Positions 41,604-49,328 of a DNA stretch of 64,000 bases are shown here, one piece after another. The notes beneath the pieces were generated by a model that saw only the letters and a list, made by a program, of their open reading frames with translations, searched no databases and was not told where the DNA came from. Each line of letters starts with the position of its first letter. Position 1 is the first letter of the stretch. The position numbers were made by a program, and so were the translations under genes. The stretch is from DATGPD01 sp041398565. GTDB taxonomy: Bacteria > Planctomycetota > UBA1135 > UBA2386. The stretch is from positions 1,488,001-1,552,000 of the forward strand of contig JAWKUN010000002.1 in NCBI GenBank assembly GCA_041398565.1. The letters run 5' to 3'.

Positions 41604-42482
41604 ATGCAAGGGGTTTCGCCAGCAGAGAACGTGTCCGTGTCCAGAGCGCCGGCCGCCAGCGCCGCGCGCGAGGTGGTGATCCTGCGCGAGAGCGAGGTGG
41701 AGGACATCCCGTCCGCAATCCGCCGGGTCCGCGCCGACACGGCGACGGCACGAAGCCAGATTCTCATCATCGCCGCCGACGGTGACAACGCCGTGGCAGA
41801 AGCGGGCGAGGACGTGCCCAGCCTGCCGTTGACGTCGACCGCCCGGGTTGTCGCCATGGCCGAGGCCGCCGCGGTGAAGGGTTGGGCGCGGCACGTCGAG
41901 CCCCTGTTGGCCGACCTGCAGCACCTTCTCGACGAGAGCGAGCGCGAGGCGGCGGGCCTGGCCGAGGACGTGGGCGAGGGGACGCGGGCGCGCCTGCAGA
42001 ACCGGGCGCGGGTCCTGGCAGAGATCGGTACCTGGACGCGCGAAGTGGCGAACGACCTGTCGCACTTGGTGGGTGCGGCCGAGCAGGGCCGGCGTCCGGT
42101 GGAGCTGACGGACCTGTGGCGCCGGGCGGAGGCAGAGATCGGCGACACCCTGGGGGTGCGGTTTCTGCCCGAGTCCGAGGATGCCGGCGCCGTGCGGCTC
42201 GAGCTGGACGTGGCCGCCGCGCTCGACCTGTTGGTCGGATGCGCGCGTCTGATCGCGGCGCGTCTGCGCCACGAGGGCAACGTGCGCGTGGACATCACCG
42301 CCACGACCTCGTCGGCGGTCTTGACGTTGAGCGGCATGGGGGCCGGGCACCCGGTGCGCTCGCCGCGCCTCGTCGAGCGGGTGCGGGAGTTGGCGGCGTC
42401 CATGGGGGTGGCGCTGACCGCGGGGGCAGGTGGCGTGCACGGCGCGACGGTGTCGCTGGCATTCCCGCGGCCCACCCCCTGA
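41604..42482 (+). CDS. degenerate histidine-kinase-like regulatory protein
   Basis: A 292-residue cytoplasmic protein. CGAGGAG lies 5 bases before the ATG at 41604. After an N-terminal part of about 75 residues come long helices (about 85-165, ending RVLAEIGTWTREVANDLSHL) where a dimerisation domain would be. The C-terminal 120 residues look like a GHKL ATPase lacking its key residues (LELDVAAALDLLVGCARLIA in place of the N box, VLTLSGMGAGHPV in place of DNGxG, ending GATVSLAFP). No phospho-acceptor histidine context is clear. I infer a pseudo-kinase or scaffold. It is followed 188 bases later by a sigma factor gene in the same direction. Confidence 0.6.
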   Translation: MQGVSPAENVSVSRAPAASAAREVVILRESEVEDIPSAIRRVRADTATARSQILIIAADGDNAVAEAGEDVPSLPLTSTARVVAMAEAAAVKGWARHVEPLLADLQHLLDESEREAAGLAEDVGEGTRARLQNRARVLAEIGTWTREVANDLSHLVGAAEQGRRPVELTDLWRRAEAEIGDTLGVRFLPESEDAGAVRLELDVAAALDLLVGCARLIAARLRHEGNVRVDITATTSSAVLTLSGMGAGHPVRSPRLVERVRELAASMGVALTAGAGGVHGATVSLAFPRPTP

Positions 42483-42670
42483 ACCGGGGCGCGTGGCGCC
42501 TTCTGGCGCGGGACTTGCCACGGGCCGCCGGCGGGGTGGGGGGGGTCGGAAATCCGCGCCCGCGACGTTACAAGATCAGCAGCTCGCGCTAGCCACGAGT
42601 TGGTGACCACGCGGTGCGTGCCGCGTCTCCGGTTGCCCCACGTCGTTCCCCCTTACCCCTGCACGGTCCC

Positions 42671-43444
42671 ATGGACTTCGCGACCGCCAGCGTTCCTGCG
42701 CGCGTTCGGTTGAGCGAGCAGTTGAGCGAGCTCTGGGAGTTGACCGGCGACGACGATCTGCGTCGCCTGAGCCAGGGGAAGACGCCCGCGGGTCTGCCGG
42801 AGCCGACGACGGGCGAGGCACGCCTCGATCTGGTCAGCACGAGCCTGATGAAGTGCTTCAAGCACACCGAGGAGCCCCGCGTGTTCGGCGTGCTCTTCGA
42901 GCTCAACCAGCAGGCCTTCCTGCAGGCCGTGAACGGCCGGCTGCGGCGGATGCACGCCGCGGTCGACGCCGGCGACGTGGTGCAGGAGGTGTTCCTCAAC
43001 ATCTACCGCTACCCGCACCGCTTCCAGGCCGAGCGCGTCGACTCGTTCCGCAACTGGGGACACCGCATCGTCCGCAACACGCTGCTCAAGTTCCTCAAGG
43101 GCGCCGGGCGCACCTCGAGCCACCTCTCGCTCGAAGAAGGTCTGGTGCAGGCAGAGGACACCTCGGTGCGGTCGCCGGTCCGCTCGGCCGAGGACGCCGA
43201 GAACGCCCGCCTCGCAGACGCCACCTACATCCTCTACCTCAACCTCTACCTCGCGCAGTTCCAGCGTCTCTCCGCCAAGGAGCAGTACGCGCTGACCATG
43301 GTGGAGGTCGAGGGCGCCTCGTACCGAGACACGGCTGCCGCCCTGGGCATCCGACTCGAGAACCTGAAGATGGTCATCTTCCGTGGTCGCCGCCGCATCC
43401 TGCGGGGCATGGCGGAGTGCCTCAGCCTGGCGGGCGCAAACTGA
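42671..43444 (+). CDS. sigma-70 family RNA polymerase sigma factor (ECF-like)
   Basis: A 257-residue sigma factor with an N-terminal extension of about 65 residues. Region 2 is near 70-135 (FELNQQAFLQAVNGRLRRM, VDAGDVVQEVFLNIYRYPHR, SFRNWGHRIVRNTLLKFLKG). Region 4 is near 190-250 (RLSAKEQYALTMVEVEGASY, then the helix-turn-helix RDTAAALGIRLENLKMVIFRG). The linker holds an acidic stretch (SLEEGLVQAEDTS). The ATG at 42671 is preferred over one at 42614. The gene directly precedes a zinc-finger/TPR protein (52-base gap), the usual place for a cognate anti-sigma factor. Confidence 0.88.
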   Translation: MDFATASVPARVRLSEQLSELWELTGDDDLRRLSQGKTPAGLPEPTTGEARLDLVSTSLMKCFKHTEEPRVFGVLFELNQQAFLQAVNGRLRRMHAAVDAGDVVQEVFLNIYRYPHRFQAERVDSFRNWGHRIVRNTLLKFLKGAGRTSSHLSLEEGLVQAEDTSVRSPVRSAEDAENARLADATYILYLNLYLAQFQRLSAKEQYALTMVEVEGASYRDTAAALGIRLENLKMVIFRGRRRILRGMAECLSLAGAN

Positions 43445-43496
43445 TCGAACTCCCTCTCTCTCCCTGTCTGCCTCCAACGTTTCCATCCCTATCCTG

Positions 43497-44606
43497 ATGA
43501 ACCTCACGCCCCAGACGCTGCCGCCTGAGCCGGCGACTGACCCGTGTCTGCAGATCCAGGTGGATCTGTCGGCGATGCTCGACGGGGAGCTCGATCCACC
43601 ATCCGTGCGCCGGGTCCTGGTCCACGCCGACGTCTGTCCGTCGTGCAGCCAGTTCTTGCAGGGCATCCGAACGCAGGCGCGTGCCAACGTCGATCTGCAC
43701 GACATCTTCGAGGGCCGACCGCTGGCTGAGATCGACCCTCTGGCCGAGATCAACCTGGACGACCCGGGCAACGGCGCGCGTCCCAGCACCATGGCGGCGG
43801 AGCTGCGGCACAAGCTGGGCGAGAGCCGGCTGGCGCTGGCGCGCATCCTGTACGAGCTCGGCCGCGGGCACGTGCTCATGGGAACGAGCCCGAAGTTCTA
43901 CCGCGCGGTCGCACGCGAGCCGGTGCCGATCCCCGACGTGTGCATGCGCGGGCGCAATCTCCTCGACGAGGTCGGTCGCCTGGCGCCGGCGCTGCAGAGC
44001 GAGGATGCCGGGCGCGAGTGGGTGCGCGCGCGCCTGCTGTTCGCGTCGAACGAGCGCTGCTCGCCGGCACAGAGCCTCGAGAAGGGCATCGGCCTCCTGC
44101 GCGAGGTCCTGCTGCTGCGGCCGCGGTACCACGAGGCGCGCATCTACCTCGGGCACGCCTACCACATCCGTCAGGACCGCGATCTCGCGCGCCACGAATT
44201 CCGCATCGTGCTGGCCGACACCGACGACCTGATCATGCGGGCCTTCGCCCTCGAGAATCTCGGCAACGTCGACCTCGAAGAGGGCTTCCCAGCCCGCGCC
44301 ATCCCACACTTCCTCGAGCTGCTGGACTCCGGCGTGATTCGCCGCGAACCGCGCTTCTTCACCACCTACTTCAACCTGGCATTGGCCTACGGCCTGCTGC
44401 AGGAGTTCGATGCCTGCGTGCGCTGGTTGGAGCGGCTCTACGCAGAGTTCCCGCACAAGCGGGCGCCCATGCGCCGGGAGCTTCGCGCGCGCGCGCAGTT
44501 CGCCGCCACCGTCGCGAGCCATCCCGACATCGCCGCCGACCTGGCGCGGCGTTTCCCCGATTGGTTTCCGCTGCCGCAAGTGATCCCGTCTCCGGAGTTG
44601 CACTGA
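43497..44606 (+). CDS. zf-HC2 (anti-sigma type) and TPR protein
   Basis: A 369-residue protein. Residues of about 20-60 have the anti-sigma zinc-finger pattern: VDLSAMLDGELDPPSVRRVL then His43-x3-Cys47-x2-Cys50 (HADVCPSC), the H-x3-C-x2-C of ZAS domains that bind ECF sigma factors. A linker follows. From about residue 150 on are helical TPR-like repeats (YHEARIYLGHAYHIRQDRDL, LENLGNVDLEEGFPARAIPH, YFNLALAYGLLQEFDACVRW). Unlike most anti-sigma factors there is no membrane helix, so sensing would be cytoplasmic, through the TPR part. It lies between the sigma factor and a small exported protein, 1 base before the latter. Confidence 0.82.
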   Translation: MNLTPQTLPPEPATDPCLQIQVDLSAMLDGELDPPSVRRVLVHADVCPSCSQFLQGIRTQARANVDLHDIFEGRPLAEIDPLAEINLDDPGNGARPSTMAAELRHKLGESRLALARILYELGRGHVLMGTSPKFYRAVAREPVPIPDVCMRGRNLLDEVGRLAPALQSEDAGREWVRARLLFASNERCSPAQSLEKGIGLLREVLLLRPRYHEARIYLGHAYHIRQDRDLARHEFRIVLADTDDLIMRAFALENLGNVDLEEGFPARAIPHFLELLDSGVIRREPRFFTTYFNLALAYGLLQEFDACVRWLERLYAEFPHKRAPMRRELRARAQFAATVASHPDIAADLARRFPDWFPLPQVIPSPELH

Positions 44607-44607
44607 T

Positions 44608-45027
44608 ATGTCGCGCAAGCTCGTCGTCGCGCTGTTTGCGTTCTTGTTCGCAGCCATCACCGCCTGGGCCGAACCCGGCGGGGACGGCGGCTGCGTCAAC
44701 TTGCCCGGCGGCCGCGGCGGGTCGCGTCCGGGAGCTTCCTCCACTGGCGAGCTGTGGCAGGCGACGGCGCAGGCGCGCAATGGCGTCCGATTCCGCCTGC
44801 CGTCGGACATGAAGGACTCGGTTGCCTTGGTGCGTGGGGCCACGCTGCCCTTCGCGTTCCTCATGATGCCCGAGAACGGCGAGCTGCACGTCAGTGCCCC
44901 GATGCTGGCGGCGGTGCACCGCGCCAACGAGGTCGGCTTCGTCCTCGACTTCTTCAACGCGCTGGGGGAGCGGCTGACGGCCCACGTGCTGGTGCGCGGC
45001 TCGCAGGTGCAGGTCTTCGTCGAGTAG
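44608..45027 (+). CDS. small exported hypothetical protein
   Basis: A 139-residue protein with a clear signal peptide (SRKLVVALFAFLFAAITAWA, cleavage expected after residue 21). A Gly-rich stretch (PGGDGGCVNLPGGRGGSRPG) follows, then a beta-rich domain of about 90 residues ending HVLVRGSQVQVFVE. A single cysteine is near residue 29. The family is unknown to me. The start is 1 base after the stop of the zf-HC2/TPR gene, which makes it the third gene of the sigma-factor operon and a candidate output or signal of that system. A strong hairpin follows the stop. Confidence 0.75.
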   Translation: MSRKLVVALFAFLFAAITAWAEPGGDGGCVNLPGGRGGSRPGASSTGELWQATAQARNGVRFRLPSDMKDSVALVRGATLPFAFLMMPENGELHVSAPMLAAVHRANEVGFVLDFFNALGERLTAHVLVRGSQVQVFVE

Positions 45028-45052
45028 TCTCCGGGCGCCGGCGTCCGGCGAA

Positions 45053-45083
45053 GCGCGTGCTCCCGCTCCGAGGGAGCTCGCGC
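45053..45083. terminator. bidirectional hairpin terminator between convergent genes
   Basis: GCGCG-T-GCTCCC (45053-45064) and GGGAGC-T-CGCGC (45072-45083) pair over 11 bases with one T-T mismatch around a 7-base loop. The stem sits between two converging stops (45027 and 45096) and has no T run on either side. Confidence 0.65.
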
Positions 45084-45095
45084 GGACGTCCTGGT

Positions 45096-45887
45096 TCAGG
45101 CCGGGCGCGCGATGCCGCGCTCGACCAGCGCTCCCAGGCGCGCCGGGTGGTTGGTGGTGATGGCATCGGCACCCAACGCGGCAGCTCCGGCCAACTCGAC
45201 GTCGCTGTTGGCGGTGTAGACGCAGACGAGCAGTCCGCGCCGGCGGAGCTCGTCGATGTCTTCGGCGCGCAGGTCGTGGACGTGCCAGTGCACCAGCGAA
45301 GCGCCGGTGAGCGGGATCCGGGCCAGGCTCTCGGCGTCGAGCCGGCCCTCACCGAGCACGCCGAGCATCATTCGAGGCTCGAGCGAGTGGACGCGACGGA
45401 CGAAGTTCCAGTCGAACGACTGCACCAGCACGGCTTCGACCACGCCGAGGCGCTGCAGCAGCTCCACGAGCACTTCGGCGGCCCCGCCCTTGTGTTCGAT
45501 CATCGGGATGACGCGCGGCAGCATCAGGTCGAGGGCCGCTTGCAGGGTCGGTAGTCCGACGCCGGCATGCTCGACACCCATCCATCTGCCCGCGTCCAGC
45601 TTGGCCAGGTCGGCCAGGGCCGCGTGAGCGACCTCGATGCCGGCTCGCCCCAGCACGGTTGCGGCGTCCGTCGTCCGGTCCAACGTCTCGTCGTGGATAC
45701 AGACGGGTATGCCGTCCGCGCTCGCGTGCACATCGAACTCGATGACCTGCGCTCCCGCGTCGATGGCGGCGGCGAATGCCGTCAGCGTGTTCTCCGGCTG
45801 CGCGCCGCTGTCGCCGCGGTGCGCCACCACGACCGGGCGTCGGGTGGCGAGCCGCTGCCAGACAAGACCCAGGGTTGTGTCGACCAC
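45096..45887 (-). CDS. glycerophosphodiester phosphodiesterase
   Basis: A 263-residue TIM-barrel GDPD enzyme that hydrolyses glycerophosphodiesters to glycerol-3-phosphate and an alcohol. The catalytic and metal residues are visible: VVVAHRGDSGAQPENTLTAF near residue 19 (His-Arg-Gly, Glu-Asn-Thr), VIEFDVHASADGIPVCIHDE near 49 (ExD...H) and LDRTTDA. IEHKG lies near 133, and the C-terminal VHWHVHDLRAEDI and TNHPARLGALV are typical. No signal peptide is present, so it acts in the cytoplasm. The ATG at 45887 is 13 bases after the stop of the upstream DUF6941 gene. Product glycerol-3-phosphate could feed the GlpD-like enzyme encoded at 60921. Confidence 0.93.
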   Translation of the reverse strand: MVDTTLGLVWQRLATRRPVVVAHRGDSGAQPENTLTAFAAAIDAGAQVIEFDVHASADGIPVCIHDETLDRTTDAATVLGRAGIEVAHAALADLAKLDAGRWMGVEHAGVGLPTLQAALDLMLPRVIPMIEHKGGAAEVLVELLQRLGVVEAVLVQSFDWNFVRRVHSLEPRMMLGVLGEGRLDAESLARIPLTGASLVHWHVHDLRAEDIDELRRRGLLVCVYTANSDVELAGAAALGADAITTNHPARLGALVERGIARPA

Positions 45888-45900
45888 GGCAGACTCCTGC

Positions 45901-46320
45901 TCACTCGCCGCTCGGTTCCTGGGCGTGACCCTTGTGAACCCGCAGCGAGCGCACCGCGATGACCTGCTCGTCGACCGACAGCTCCAGGCTGTGGCTGCCC
46001 TCGCGCTTGAACTCGACGTTCGGAAAGGGCATCGCCAGTTCGAAGTTGCTCAGCGGGCTGCTGTCTGGGATCGGTGGGACCTGTCCGCGCACCGCGTAGA
46101 CGACGTCGCCCTGGTCGTCACGCATCACCACCTCGACCAGCGCGTCGCCCATGAACTCGCCGAGGCTCAGGAACACTTGGAACGGTGGGAAGCGACTCGG
46201 CAGCTCGCCCACCAGGATCGCGTCGAACGTGCCGATGATGCACCACTTGCCCGTGGGCAGCATCTGGAACGCTTGGTCGCAGATCAGGAAGCCGTAGGTC
46301 TGGGGCAGCGGCCGCTTCAT
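45901..46320 (-). CDS. DUF6941-like conserved protein
   Basis: A 139-residue beta-rich protein without signal or membrane span. It starts MKRPLPQTYGFLICDQAFQM, followed by GKWCIIGTFDAILVGELPSR, then strands ending LELSVDEQVIAVRSLRVHKG. The pattern (CDQAFQ, then IIGTFDAI) matches my recollection of the uncharacterised DUF6941 family found in planctomycetes and others. Function is unknown. The ATG at 46320 is divergent from the aminotransferase gene with 109 bases between starts; the GDPD gene follows 13 bases downstream. Confidence 0.72.
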   Translation of the reverse strand: MKRPLPQTYGFLICDQAFQMLPTGKWCIIGTFDAILVGELPSRFPPFQVFLSLGEFMGDALVEVVMRDDQGDVVYAVRGQVPPIPDSSPLSNFELAMPFPNVEFKREGSHSLELSVDEQVIAVRSLRVHKGHAQEPSGE

Positions 46321-46429
46321 GCGCCGGCATTGGACCATGGTCGTGCAAGACGCGCGCCGCGAACCCCTGGGATCTTTTCGGCGGTGTGGAGCGGAACAGT
46401 GCGGCTGCGTGGCAGACGATGCACGCACC

Positions 46430-47620
46430 ATGACCGAGTCGCGACAGGAGCCTGTTCTCGCTTCGACGTCCCCACGTCAGCCCTTCGTCGCCGACGACGT
46501 GCTCCTCCTCGGACCTGGTCCGTCGACCGTGAGCACACGGGTGCGGGAGGCGATGCTGCAGCCGTTGCTGGGCCACCTGGACCCGCAGTTCACCGCGCTC
46601 ATGGACCGGGTGCAGGACGATGTTCGATTGGCGTTCGCCACGGCGCACCCGTTCACCCTGGTCCTGCCGGCGACGGGCACGGGTGGAATGGAAGCGACCC
46701 TGTCGACGACGATCGAGCCCGGCGACCGAGTCGTGGTGGCCGTGAGCGGCTACTTCGGCGAGCGCATGCGCGACATCGCGACGCGCGTCGGCGGCGATGT
46801 CGTCGAAGTTCGTGCCGAGCCCGGCCGCGCGGTCGAGGCCGACGCCGTCATCGCGGCGATGCGGGCCGGTCCTACCCGAGTGGTGGCGATGGTGCACGCC
46901 GAGACGTCCACGGGTGTGCTGCAGGACCCTCTGCCGATCGCCCTCGTCGCCCGCGAGGTCGGTGCTCTCGTCGTGCTCGACTGCGTCACCAGTCTCGGCG
47001 GAGTGGCCGTCGAACTCGACGCTTGGGGAATCGACGCCGCCTACTCGTGCTCGCAGAAGTGCCTCGGGGCGCCTCCCGGGCTGTCACCGGTGTCGCTATC
47101 GCCGCGTGCCGAGCGCAAGCTGGCCGCGCGCGCGCGACATCCGTCGAGTTTCTACTTCGACCCGGCGCTGCTGGCCGCCTACTGGGGGCCGCAGCGCCTC
47201 TACCACCACACGGCGCCGGTCTCGACCTTCTACGCGTTGGCCGCGGCGCTCGACGAGGTCGCGGCCGAGGGGCTGCCCGCCCGCTGGGCGCGGCATCGGG
47301 AAGTTGCTCAGGCGCTCGCACGCGGGCTCGAGGCGCTCGGCCTCGTTCTGCTGGTGCCGCCCCAGCAGCGTGCGCCCATGCTCACCACCGTGCTCGTGCC
47401 CGAGGAGACCGATGATGCTGCGGTGCGCGCGCGCCTGCGGCAACGGCACCGCATCGAGGTCGGCGGCGGCTTGGGGGCGCTTCGCGGGCGCGTCTGGCGA
47501 GTCGGCCTGATGGGCCACGGTGCTCGTCCGGCCCACGTCGAGCGCCTTCTGGTGGCGTTGGGCGAGGAACTGCAGCGCGACCCGGCGGATGCGCTCGCGG
47601 CCGCACGGTTGGACGGGTGA
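46430..47620 (+). CDS. class V aminotransferase (alanine/serine-glyoxylate type)
   Basis: A 396-residue PLP enzyme of the alanine-glyoxylate/serine-glyoxylate aminotransferase group. The N-terminus carries LLLGPGPSTVSTRVREAM (about residues 25-42), the family signature. ATGTGGMEATLSTTIEPGDR near 85 binds the cofactor phosphate, VHAETSTGVLQDP near 157 and VLDCVTSLGGV near 181 (Asp for the pyridine nitrogen) follow. SCSQKCLGAPPGLSPVS near 206 contains the Schiff-base lysine, and YHHTAPVSTFYALAAAL is near 262. GGGLGALRGRVWRVGLMGH is close to the C-terminus. The enzyme should transaminate glyoxylate or a similar keto acid; donor specificity cannot be decided. The ATG at 46430 gives the usual length. 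Confidence 0.92.
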   Translation: MTESRQEPVLASTSPRQPFVADDVLLLGPGPSTVSTRVREAMLQPLLGHLDPQFTALMDRVQDDVRLAFATAHPFTLVLPATGTGGMEATLSTTIEPGDRVVVAVSGYFGERMRDIATRVGGDVVEVRAEPGRAVEADAVIAAMRAGPTRVVAMVHAETSTGVLQDPLPIALVAREVGALVVLDCVTSLGGVAVELDAWGIDAAYSCSQKCLGAPPGLSPVSLSPRAERKLAARARHPSSFYFDPALLAAYWGPQRLYHHTAPVSTFYALAAALDEVAAEGLPARWARHREVAQALARGLEALGLVLLVPPQQRAPMLTTVLVPEETDDAAVRARLRQRHRIEVGGGLGALRGRVWRVGLMGHGARPAHVERLLVALGEELQRDPADALAAARLDG

Positions 47621-47815
47621 CCGACGCGGCCGGTGCCCTCCACTCGCCCGCCTGAGTGACCCAGCCGAGAGGCCCAGCCGAGAGGCTCGGTCGACCGACA
47701 CCGAGACCGTCAGCCGGCCCGTAGGGTGTCGGGTGGCGCCGGTTTTCCGCAAGACGCACGATTCTCGGCGTCGATGCCTACTTCGTTCGTCTCGCGCCCT
47801 CCACCCGAGCCGATC

Positions 47816-47839
47816 CTTCGCCTACGATCGTAAGCGAAG
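47816..47839. promoter_or_regulatory. 24-base near-perfect palindrome, candidate operator
   Basis: CTTCGC at 47816-47821 and GCGAAG at 47834-47839 flank the perfect inner palindrome TACGATCGTA (47823-47832); only the positions 47822/47833 do not pair. It lies 58 bases before the start of the gene at 47898, in front of the cytochrome c maturation operon. Its symmetry suggests a dimeric regulator site. Confidence 0.55.
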
Positions 47840-47897
47840 TGACTCCAGCGCCCGGCAGCCGTCCTGGCCGTGTCGCGCGCCTGTCCTCGTTCCGACC

Positions 47898-49328
47898 ATG
47901 ACGACCTTCGCCCCGCCCGCTTCGTCCTCCGATGCCGTCCCTTCCGCCACGAGGCCGGTGTCATGGATGGAAGCGCTCGGCCTGGTGGTCGCCCTCGTGG
48001 CCTTTCTGTGGGCGTCCGACCTGCAGGGCGTGATCCTGCACCGAAACGAGTTCCAGGTGGCGCGCCAGTGGCTCGCGCCCGGGCTCGTCTATGTGTTCGC
48101 GGCAGGCATCGCCCTGTGGAAGTGGGACTGGCTCCTGCGGGTGGCGCTGAGCCTGCGGTTCGCCACCGTTGCCGCACTGGTGGTCGCGGCGATCTGGTGG
48201 GCCTCGAGCCAATCGGAGGCAAAGCGCCCGGCGGGCGTCGCTCTCCTGCACGAAGGCGAGCGCGACCGCTTGCCCGTGCTCGACCAGGAGTTGCCGGCGC
48301 CGCGGGCGGCGGCCTGGGTCCTGCCCGATCCCGAACGCTTCCAGCCGCGCGAACCCGTCGGTCACGGCGCGGGCGAACAGCAGGGCGCCGGGCAGGGATC
48401 GGGCGGGTTCGAGTACGACCTGCCCAAGGGTTGGACCGAGCAGCCTGCCACCAACATGCGCCCCGTCAACCTGCGCGTCGCTGGCGACCCGCGTGCCGAG
48501 TGCTACCTGGCGTCGTTGCCCGGGGCCGCCGGTGGCGTGCTCGACAACATCAATCGCTGGCGCAAGCAGATGGGCGTGGGGCCGATCGACGACGCGGCCT
48601 TGGCCAAGCTGCCCCGAGCCAAGTTGCTCGGTCGCGACGCGGTCGTCGCCGAAGTCGACGGGACCTTCACCGGGATGGGCGGGGCCGCGCTCGAGAACGC
48701 GCGCATGGTGGGGGCCGTGGCGGCGCTGCCGGCCGTCACTCTCTTCCTCAAGATGGTGGGGCCGAAGGACGTCGTGGAGAAGGAGCGCGCCGCCTTCGAC
48801 AAGCTCTTGGCCAGCGTTCGCATGCCGGGCATGGGCAAGCCGCGCGACGGCGCGTCGCGGCCGCAGGCCAGCGTCGAGCCGCCGCCTGCCGATGCCGGGA
48901 GCGGCTTGCGTTGGGCTCCGCCCGAGGGATGGAGCGTCGGCGCCGACCGCCCGATGCGCCTCGTTACCCTGATGCCGAAGGGCGCTCAGGGTGTCGAGTG
49001 CTACGTCACCGTGCTGCCGGGCGCGGCCGGCGGCGTGCTCGACAACGTCAACCGCTGGCGTGGTCAGTTCTCGCTGGCGCCGCAGACACAGGCGCAGGTC
49101 GACGCGCTACCGACGGTGCAGGTCCTCGGGCGCGAGGCGCCCATCGTCGCTCTCAGCGGAACGTTCACCGGCATGGGGACCGAGGGCAAGCAAGACCATG
49201 GCTTGCTCGGCACCATCGCCGTGTTCGGCGACAGCACCGTGTTCGTCAAGATGACCGGGCCGAAGGAGCAGGTGCAGGCGGAGCGCGAGCGGTTCTTGGA
49301 GTTCTGCCGTTCGATCAAGGAGCAATGA
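47898..49328 (+). CDS. membrane protein with two tandem copies of an unknown domain, upstream of resB
   Basis: A 476-residue protein with three N-terminal helices (about residues 25-44, 62-79 and 88-105) and two extracytoplasmic domains that are clearly duplicated. Domain 1 (about 167-310) and domain 2 (about 336-476) share DLPKGW/APPEGW, ECY-x5-PGAAGGVLDN-x-NRWR, GTFTGMG and VFVKM/LFLKM-x-GPK, at a constant offset of about 165 residues. A Gly/Gln-rich linker (GEQQGAGQGSGG) precedes domain 1. I do not know the family. The last 4 bases overlap resB (ATGA), so it is probably part of cytochrome c maturation or of a process that uses it. The start is chosen at the first ATG before helix one. Confidence 0.78.
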   Translation: MTTFAPPASSSDAVPSATRPVSWMEALGLVVALVAFLWASDLQGVILHRNEFQVARQWLAPGLVYVFAAGIALWKWDWLLRVALSLRFATVAALVVAAIWWASSQSEAKRPAGVALLHEGERDRLPVLDQELPAPRAAAWVLPDPERFQPREPVGHGAGEQQGAGQGSGGFEYDLPKGWTEQPATNMRPVNLRVAGDPRAECYLASLPGAAGGVLDNINRWRKQMGVGPIDDAALAKLPRAKLLGRDAVVAEVDGTFTGMGGAALENARMVGAVAALPAVTLFLKMVGPKDVVEKERAAFDKLLASVRMPGMGKPRDGASRPQASVEPPPADAGSGLRWAPPEGWSVGADRPMRLVTLMPKGAQGVECYVTVLPGAAGGVLDNVNRWRGQFSLAPQTQAQVDALPTVQVLGREAPIVALSGTFTGMGTEGKQDHGLLGTIAVFGDSTVFVKMTGPKEQVQAERERFLEFCRSIKEQ

